A stretch of DNA of 64,000 nt from Salvator merianae (lineage: Eukaryota > Chordata > Lepidosauria > Squamata > Teiidae): NCBI GenBank assembly GCA_003586115.2, contig QVOM02000042.1:77047636-77111635 (forward strand), given 5' to 3'. The notes under the pieces were generated by a model. The model had not been told where the DNA came from. It saw nothing but the letters and a program-made list of their open reading frames with translations, and did no database searches. The number at the start of each line of letters is the position of its first letter. The first letter of the stretch is position 1. Shown here in pieces: positions 57,351 to 64,000 of this stretch. The position numbers were made by a program, and so were the translations under genes.

Positions 57351-57734
57351 AAAGTGATTTATAAAGTCAAGCTTTAAAAATATACAGGCTAAGCAGAAGG
57401 GCAACTTAATTCCCCTCTCCCCAAGTCAGCAACACTAAAAAAAAATAAATCTGCCTTTGTGTTTCAAGAATTAGAGAAAGCATCTGAGAGGGAGAAGTTT
57501 GAACTGCTTACGGTGCTCCGACAGGAACAGTTCCATTCTGTGCTCGAACCATTTCCTTTTTGGAACAAGAGAATGCACTTTTTGGGGTGTCTCCAACTTT
57601 TCTGAATGGAGATATTTTATACGGGATTGTTCCCAGAGATATGTAAGACTTATATACAGCTTTACAAAGTAATGATTAGCACTCTAAATTGAACTAGAAA
57701 CAAATTAGTATTGTTATTGTTTGGTTGTGTTCAC

Positions 57735-58160
57735 CTCTTCATTACTCTGTGGATCACAGCATGCAGACCCCTCTGTCTTCTACTGCCTCCTGAAGTTTTT
57801 TGCTCATGTTCTTTGCTTCTTCTATCCATCTCATTCTCTGCCATCCCCTTTTTCTTTTCCCTTCAACCTTTCCCAGCATCAGGACCTTTTCCATTATGTG
57901 ATCAAGGTCTTCGAACTTCAGCTTCAATATTTGTCCTCTCAATGAACTGTCAGGGTTGATTTCCTTTAATATTGACTGATTTTATCTCCTTGCAGTCCAA
58001 GAAAGTTTCTAATATTTTCTCTAGCATCACAGTTCAAAAGCATCAATTTTTAATCACTCAGCCTTCCTTATGGTCCAACCCTCAGAGCCATACATTACTA
58101 CTGGGAAAACCATAGCTTTGACTCTAGGTGATGTCTCTGCTTTTTAGTACTGACTGGAGC
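57735..58160 (-). pseudogene. BovB (RTE) LINE fragment, inverted
   Basis: On the minus strand a frame near 57942-57754 reads 'DHIMEKVLMLGKVEGKRKRG' then 'WQRMRWIEEAKN', the C-terminal part of the BovB reverse transcriptase. Its plus-strand words, such as TCTCCTTGCAGTCCAAGAAA and AAAACCATAGCTTTGACTCT, are the familiar inverted BovB sequence. Stops are present. A second BovB lies at 23930-24242 on the other strand. Confidence 0.85.
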
Positions 58161-58439
58161 TTATTTTTCCAATCAATTCCCCTCCCCAATATAATTTGAT
58201 CAGCTTCCATGGATGCTTAATTTAGAATGCCTTGCAATTATCCTTAATATCAGTATGAGTTGACTGGTAAATTTGGGCATAGCTACAGGCTTAATAGGTA
58301 TTGATTCATTTACAAGAGTGGCTGGACCTAGGTTGAAACTGTTATAGAGTGTACATAGCAAAACATGTTTCGTAGATCTGTGATTACACTATAACTCATT
58401 GTGGAATAGGTGAAATGTCTGAGTTTTTTTGCTATAAAA

Positions 58440-58890
58440 AGGAGACAGAAGGAGCACAGCAGAGTTGTATAATATTATGAAAGATGAGGACAGAGTGGAT
58501 AAGAAGTTTTTCTCCTGCAAACACTAGAACTAGAGGTCACCCAACGAAGCTGAATCTTGGGAGAGAGTCATAAGGGCAGTCATAAGGAAATACTTTGTCA
58601 CACAAAGACATACTGTAATTAAGCTTTGGAATTCACTTCCAAAATATGTGGTGCTGACCTCCAACTTGGAAGGTTTCAAAAAGAGGTTGGACTGGTACAT
58701 GAGGGACATCCATGGCTATTCTCCCTGAGAGTTCTCATGGAAACTATGAACAGGGCAAGGTATATATTTATTATCTGCTTATAAGTTTTCATATGGAACT
58801 GTTTGCCAGTGTGAGAATAGGTTGCTGGCCTAGATGGGCCATTGGACCAGTCGAGCATGGCATTTCTTATGTTTTTATGTTCTTAAGGAG
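58440..58890 (+). mobile_element. CR1 LINE 3' region
   Basis: A longer CR1 piece: GGAATTCACTTCCAAAATAT, AGGTTTCAAAAAGAGGTTGG, GGTTGCTGGCCTAGATGGGC and CATTTCTTATGTTTTTATGT with a TTCTTA end. Confidence 0.85.
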
Positions 58891-59077
58891 GCAAAAGGGT
58901 GCCTTTTTATCTTCTGCCTGGCAATTTCTCACACCTTCCTCCTCAGCTGTTTCCTACTTCTTGCTGAAGTAAAAGGCCAGAATTAATCTTGGCTTAGGAG
59001 AAATAGCCTGAGAGAAAAATTATTGAGAAACAACAAGGGAGGTAAGGGTTAAGCACTCTGGTTTGTGACCTCTCCAA

Positions 59078-59283
59078 GGCTGTGTTCAGACATAACAAAT
59101 GGGGCAGCCCAGAGGCACCTCAGAGACAGTAGTGTGTAGCATACATGTTCCTGACCCTCTCTAATCCATCATTTTTAGCACAGAATGTTTATGAGAGCTG
59201 AGAGGAGAGGTGTGAACAATCCCATCTCTAAGCCATTCCTGAGCCACCCCAGAGATGCTTTTTTACTGTGTGTGATCACAGCG
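59078..59283 (+). mobile_element. Short MITE, AGAATGTTCATRAG family, best-preserved copy
   Basis: The left end GGCTGTGTTCAGACATA and the reverse-complemented right end CGCTGTGATCACACACA are inverted repeats. CAA and TAA flank it, a 3-bp duplication with one mismatch. The core TCTAATCCATCATTTTTAGC, AGAATGTTTATGAG and GTGAACAATCCC is shared with four other copies. Confidence 0.72.
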
Positions 59284-59502
59284 TAAGACCAAGAGAGTCT
59301 TTCATCCCATTCATACTAGTCTGTACCAGAAAATCAGTAGTTCCATTTTACTAGAGTTCCATGTTTATCAGGAGTCCCATATGCTGTGTACTTTTGTGTT
59401 TTGAAATCTTTCTTGTGTTCTGTGACCTTCCTTACTGCAAGAAATATTTTGTGCTGAAATGTTACTTGACTTACCTTGGAAACATTTCTGATTTATTTTT
59501 AG

Positions 59503-59727
59503 ATACATATTCCTGCTGGCAGGTGGCATCCTCTTGGCTGGTGTTGTTATGGGATGGTATGCTGGGCTTCTGTTTGTCTCTGTTGTCTGTTGTGTTGCTC
59601 TAATCCATTCTGCTGCCCCGGAGCAAGTCCACACCTGGGTCTTCTTTTTCCAGATGACCTGGCAAACACTGTGTCATCTTTGGCTGCAGTATAAAGAATA
59701 TTTCCAACAAGAAGCTGTATGTGTGAG
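59503..59727 (+). CDS. MBOAT4: MBOAT4 internal exon (ghrelin O-acyltransferase, partial)
   Basis: MBOAT4 (GOAT) is a multi-pass ER membrane enzyme that attaches octanoate to ghrelin. The exon follows an acceptor ATTTATTTTTAG (59491-59502). It opens with the last base of a split codon, runs 74 codons and ends AG before a GTAACG donor (59728-59733). The translation holds two hydrophobic spans around 'YIFLLAGGILLAGVVMGW' and 'LLFVSVVCCVALIHSAAP'. Then come 'EQVHTWVFFFQ' and 'MTWQTLCHLWLQYKEYF', which align with human 'QQVHRWTFCFQ' and 'MSWQTLCHLGLHYTEYY'. The catalytic Asn and His lie in the later exon, beyond the window or unrecognised. Divergent orientation to DCTN6 matches human. I could not identify exon 1. 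Confidence 0.9.
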
Positions 59728-61375
59728 GTAACGATGCATTTTCTTCATGCACAGCATAAGCAGCTCAGCAGCACAGAGTTTTAAGAGTATTTCAGAGGGC
59801 AGTTTACTTGGTGATATTACAGTACAACAAAGGAAAAGCAGAATTCATATAGAACATGCAGCAGGGTAGTTTTAAAGGGAGTCATCATCCAGATATCTGT
59901 GGCCCTTCTGAATGGGTGAATAGGGTGATTGTGGTTAAAAAGGCCAGGTAAAAATATTTGCAGTCTGTCTTATATTGGCATATGATGATTTTTAGTGTTT
60001 CAAAAAATAAGGCTGCCAATAAAAAAGAATTAATATCAATAATATATAACTAAACTTGAAACAATATGAACTTAAACATTCAGAGGAACCAACTAAATGA
60101 CCCAAACCACCAGCACTAGAGCAGCTCAAGAAGTCCGAAACCTAGGGTGCCTCCCAATGGCAGGAGACAATGATGGAATCTTCTAGATCCCACAGTTGTG
60201 TCTTGCTGCCCCTACCAGATGGCAGAATGAAATTCCAGGACAATCCTGAGCTCTTACCTCATTGTCAGCTCTTAGCATTATCATTGCCCTTCTAAAATAC
60301 CCAGATGTTATCAAGCGCCCACCCAGTTCCCTTTTTTTGCACATCTGGGTATTTGCAAGGGAATGATAATGAAAGGAGCTGATGAAGGAGGTAAGCAATT
60401 GCTATTATAGGAAACCTGGCATTGTTACCGGAATCCCCATTATAACAATGTTTCAGTATATCTCCTCAATATCCCAGGACTATACTGGGAATGCCATAGA
60501 TATGTGTGGCAGTTTCAATATAGTTCTGGGAGAATTGTGGCTTTAAACCACTGTCTGGAGGCACCCCTAGATATATAGTGCCCAGCTTCACCTATAAAGC
60601 ATTTAATACATCAGATTGATTGCAGACAATGAATGAAGTTTTGCAGACTATATTCATCAGATAAAAATTGTGCAAATAGAAATCCAAAATAACAAGTACT
60701 GTACATTAAGAGTGTAGATTCAGTATCCTCTCCTGCATGAAGCCAAATGCGTTTCAACGTAGACTGTCTTCCATAGTGGCTTGGGATTAAAGAAGTGTAT
60801 CAAAAAATAAGGCCACACATAAAAAAAACTTATAGAACACCATGGCATTATGAAGAAGAAGAGGGTAGCCAGATGAAAAGGGATACAGGGATCTTTCAGC
60901 TTTCAAAGATGCATAGAAGAGGGCATTTTAGCCAGCGTTCTTCCCTGAATAGCAAATGATCACCAGATGTTGCAGAAGGACTAGAACCCCCATGGTAGGT
61001 ATACTGAGAACCCCTTGGTAGGCACTCAAGGATTCATTCGCTGCAATTGCTGTCACACAGGGAGAAACTGAAGAGGCCAGCAGAGGTTTTCTGGCAAATC
61101 AAGCTTCAAATTGATACATAAATTCCTACTTGCATGCTAGTTCAAGGCCAGATTTATTGTGTGCTTCACACACATGGCCTCTGCAGCTGCTCATCAGAGC
61201 TGGCTGGGTTGGTTCCTGTGGGTCCACCAAGAGTGTTCTAGACTTGCAACATCCAGTGGGCCTTGTTTGACACTCCCCAGAATTAGTGTTTCTGGAGCAT
61301 GTCCTCTGGCCATGGTACTCGACAATCCTTTCCTGAACAATATGATTATAATTTTTGACTATCTTACCAACGATT
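59728..61375 (+). other. MBOAT4 intron (presumed), no exon recognised
   Basis: The next MBOAT4 coding exon is not seen here. The end of a TIR element may lie at about 60562-60578 (CACTGTCTGGAGGCACC), without a recognisable partner. Confidence 0.4.
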
Positions 61376-61377
61376 TT

Positions 61378-61582
61378 CATAGAATCATAAGAGTTGGAAG
61401 GGAGCCCCAGGGTCATCGAGTCCAACCCCCTGCTCAATGCAGGATCAGCTGAACCATTCCAGACAGATGTCTGCCCAGCCTCTCCTTGAAAACCTCCAGC
61501 GAAGGAGAGCTCACTACCTCCTGTGATAACCTGTTCCAATGACTGATCACCCTTACTGTCAGAAAGTTTTTTCTATTTTATT
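61378..61582 (-). mobile_element. CR1 LINE 3' fragment, inverted
   Basis: AGAATCATAAGAGTTGGAAG, GGTCATCGAGTCCAACCCCC and CCTCTCCTTGAAAACCTCCA are the inverted CR1 3' region familiar from bird and reptile genomes. Confidence 0.85.
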
Positions 61583-62875
61583 AGCCTTTATAGTCACTAT
61601 AGTCCATTTACCATTCCAGAGGTCCAGAAGTGTGGCTTTGAGCATCACATCTCCATTTTTCAATGGCATGATGAACTTGCTAAGAAGTGTGATGCCTGCC
61701 AGAGGTACTCAGGCAGGGAGGGCATAAAATTGCTCTCAGCACCTTGTTTGCCACATTGTCGGGGGCCTTTGCACGCTGAAATGGATGTACAGAAGTACCT
61801 GGTGGCATAGTGGACAGGTGTGTCTGTTAAGGTGCCCACTGCTAGGTGCCCCCCATGCTGTGCATGGCTGTCATCAGGGACTTTCAGACAGTACTTGTGT
61901 TAAGACAAACAAGCCATCTCTTAAGAGTGATGTAGGCCTTTTTGTGCTAATGAAGAAGTGACATTTAGAGACTATTATGCTCCATCACGCAGCTCCATCA
62001 TGCACTAGACAGAAATATGATGATAGGGAGGAATCAAGCAGCTGACAGTCCATCACACAAATGTAAATACTGCAAAACACACAATACGCACAAGCTTCAC
62101 CCAATGCCTTGTGAATATCAACCAGAGTCTTTGGGCTAAGCAAAAAGAGTAAGATGGTGTGAAGGAAACATACGATGCTGGTAAAGAAGCTTGTGTAAGT
62201 CTTGTTTATGCATTAATTTATTTGCTTATAGGATAGCTTAGATGCCTCTTCATGTCTCAGACAATTTTAATAATAATTTTTTTCTGTTCAGGAACATAAG
62301 GAATTGCTGCTCACCAAGGGATTTAGGGATCTCTAAGGTTGCCTCCAAATGTGCAGTAATAAGCACAATCTTTTTGTGACTATATAGGAAAAACCAGATA
62401 TGCCCCTGGCATTCCTAATATAGTCCTGATTTAAGCAGCTAAATACCTGGTTTGTCACTATTACAGGAAATCTCAAAATGATGCTGGGTTTCCTGTAATA
62501 GTGGTGCTTGCCTTGACCTCTGTCGGCACTCTTTTGCAATTGGAGCAACTGGGGCTACCAGAAGTCAGCCAAGCGTGTGAAAAACAACAAAAAGGACTGG
62601 GCGGGTGCTTGAATGGCTTCCAGTAGCCCCAGTCACACAGTTTCCAAAAGCTACTCACCAGACCTTGAAGTAAGCCCAGGATCGCTCCTCACATCTGGTG
62701 AGAGGTAGCAAGAGGCAATGCTGGGATCTTGTTTAGTTCCTGCCTTGCCTTTTGCCGTCTTTAGCCAGCCTAGAAGGGTACTTCAGCATTCCTCTAAACT
62801 ACAACTCCCAAGCTACTTTTGGAGAGGCATAAAGAACACAGAATTTTTTTAAAAAATGGAATTGTCAGGAACTTT
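61583..62875. other. Intergenic or intronic, no gene recognised
   Basis: A degraded TIR element may occupy about 62337-62545: an inverted pair (AACCAGATATGCC / TACCTGGTTTGTC region) is visible, but the ends are unclear. No MBOAT4 exon was found. Confidence 0.35.
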
Positions 62876-63412
62876 GGCCGCATTCCAACACGGCATTTAA
62901 TCAGTTTACAGGCCGTCTTCAGTTCCCACTGGCCCAACATGATCTTGCCTTTCCGTCGTTTTTCTGGACTAAACTGGTGAAATCCGGACTACTTTGCATT
63001 CGGATTTAATGAGTTCTCAAGCCGTTCCAGATCGCTAGCCCATTTTACTTTGCGATGTGGGAACGAGAAAGGAGACTATTTGGGAGGGATCGTACTTTTG
63101 GGAGGGCGTGCAGAGGGAGGGATCTCCATTTCCTGCCGTCCAATGACCAACTTTGTTGTCACGTTATGCTTGGGGGGGTGTCAGCAGGGATGAGTGGGCA
63201 GAGGGAGCACAGTACTTCCTCCTTTCTAGGCAAGCAGACACACATGTGCACGCAGGGACAAGTTGGATGGGAAGTTTTCTCTTTCCCGCCCTCAAACTGA
63301 GACTGCCTAGAATTCTGTAGACGTTCAGACTTGGCTAAAGCAGCAGCAGCAGTTTCCCACTTTTCTAGCCATGCAGACACACGCGCGCATGCAGGGACAA
63401 GCCTGTAAAGTT

Positions 63413-63632
63413 TTCTTTTCCTTTTACAGAATTGTGCAAGTTCAGAGCTCTGCAGAACAATAGCCGCAATCTCCATTCTTTTCTACATATGCAGACTCCA
63501 AGCACACAGAAGGTGAAAGTCCTCCACTTTCACATTCTCTATTCTTGGTGTCTGCATATGTAGAAAAGAGGGGGGATGCTGCTATTGTTCTGTGGAGCTC
63601 TGAACTTGTGCAATTCTGTAAAAGGAAAAGGA
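63413..63632. repeat. Inverted repeat inside Harbinger-like copy 3
   Basis: The arm at 63413-63503 (CTTTTACAGAATTGTGCAAG ... CTACATATGCAGAC) is mirrored at 63545-63632 (GTCTGCATATGTAG ... CTTGTGCAATTCTGTAAAAG) with few mismatches and a loop of about 40 bp. Confidence 0.85.
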
Positions 63633-63761
63633 AACGAGGTGGGGCGTGGCAGGCTGAAGAGCTGACAGGACAGCAAGAGCAAGGGGAAGCCTGCAAAAAG
63701 GCTTCCCACTTCGCGCCTATTTTGACCTGTCTTCTGCCCCAGCTCTCTGCAGCATAACCCC

Positions 63762-63762
<1 letters not shown>

Positions 63763-63816
<54 letters not shown>
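63763..63816. repeat. Compound (CT)n(CA)n microsatellite
   Basis: About 15 CT units run directly into about 12 CA units. Confidence 0.95.
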
Positions 63817-64000
63817 AGCACAAGAACTTTTTTGTGGGAATGAGAGAAATTTTATCATTTTTAAAATGTGGAAAAAAAAACAAAAAAAACCCAAACAACC
63901 AGCCACCCTTCCAAAGCAGTTTCTCTCCACACCTTGCTTTGATCCCTTGTTTAGGAGGCTTTTTTCTTTTAATTTAAAGAAGTATTTGTAAAGGGCAGGA

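Larger units (their letters stand above)
62876..64000. mobile_element. Harbinger-like non-autonomous element, copy 3 (runs off window)
   Basis: The left end GGCCGCATTCCAACACGGC and the next 200 bp match copies 1 (11185) and 2 (34785, inverted): GTTTACAGGCCGTCTTCAGT, CGGATTTAATGAGTTCTCAA and GGCGTGCAGAGGGAGGGATC. The left flank is TTT. After about 63180 the interior diverges from copy 1 and carries tandem and inverted repeats plus a microsatellite. The right end is not in the window. Confidence 0.8.

Noticed and set aside
63442..63930. 162-residue minus-strand open frame
   Set aside because: It crosses a CT/CA microsatellite and an inverted repeat; the Cys/Val and Arg/Glu runs are microsatellite translation.

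Overview
This is vertebrate nuclear DNA, most likely from a squamate reptile (lizard, gecko or snake). Three genes are split into exons with GT-AG introns. The rest is moderately AT-rich and dense in dispersed repeats typical of squamates: CR1 tails ending in TTCTTATG, two BovB/RTE fragments, L2-like LINE remains, tRNA-derived SINEs, hAT, Tc1/mariner and many short elements with terminal inverted repeats (TIRs). The species cannot be fixed from the window.

Genes. RBPMS begins at the left edge on the minus strand: its 63-nt first coding exon (471-533) lies in a GC-rich promoter island (about 130-1010) and the rest runs off the left end. DCTN6 (dynactin p27) is complete on the minus strand, with seven coding exons between 54481 and 45711 that join into an intact 190-residue frame. 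Its start lies in a second GC-rich promoter region (about 54230-54700). An internal MBOAT4 (ghrelin O-acyltransferase) exon lies at 59503-59727 on the plus strand, so MBOAT4 and DCTN6 are divergent. As I recall the human map, 8p12 has the same order and relative orientation, MBOAT4 (opposite strand) - DCTN6 - RBPMS; this rests on memory, with no database check. The three genes are not known to share a pathway (RNA binding, dynactin motor cargo adaptor, ghrelin acylation); they are linked only by conserved synteny.

Layout. 1-1000: RBPMS exon 1 and island. 1-45 kb: intergenic, filled with repeats: a SINE with perfect 11-bp target duplications (1685-1881), many TIR elements with 3-bp duplications, a CR1 split by a 621-bp hAT element (10018-10638), two copies of a 1.2-1.5 kb Harbinger-like element (11185-12663 and 34785-35975), LINE remains (5.8, 16-17 and 18.6-19.4 kb), BovB (24 kb) and a decayed Tc1 transposon (36179-37725). 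45.4-54.5 kb: DCTN6, whose introns also carry mobile elements. 54.7-64 kb: intergenic DNA, MBOAT4 exon, another BovB, CR1s and a third, truncated Harbinger-like copy at the right edge.

The most striking non-genic signal is a set of short TIR elements sharing an approximate GGSYNNNTYYNSACWT end and 3-bp, mostly A/T target duplications. The largest of them carries a CRE and CCAAT box with identical spacing in its two complete copies, so it may move promoter-like modules. I saw no prokaryotic, viral or CRISPR-like system.
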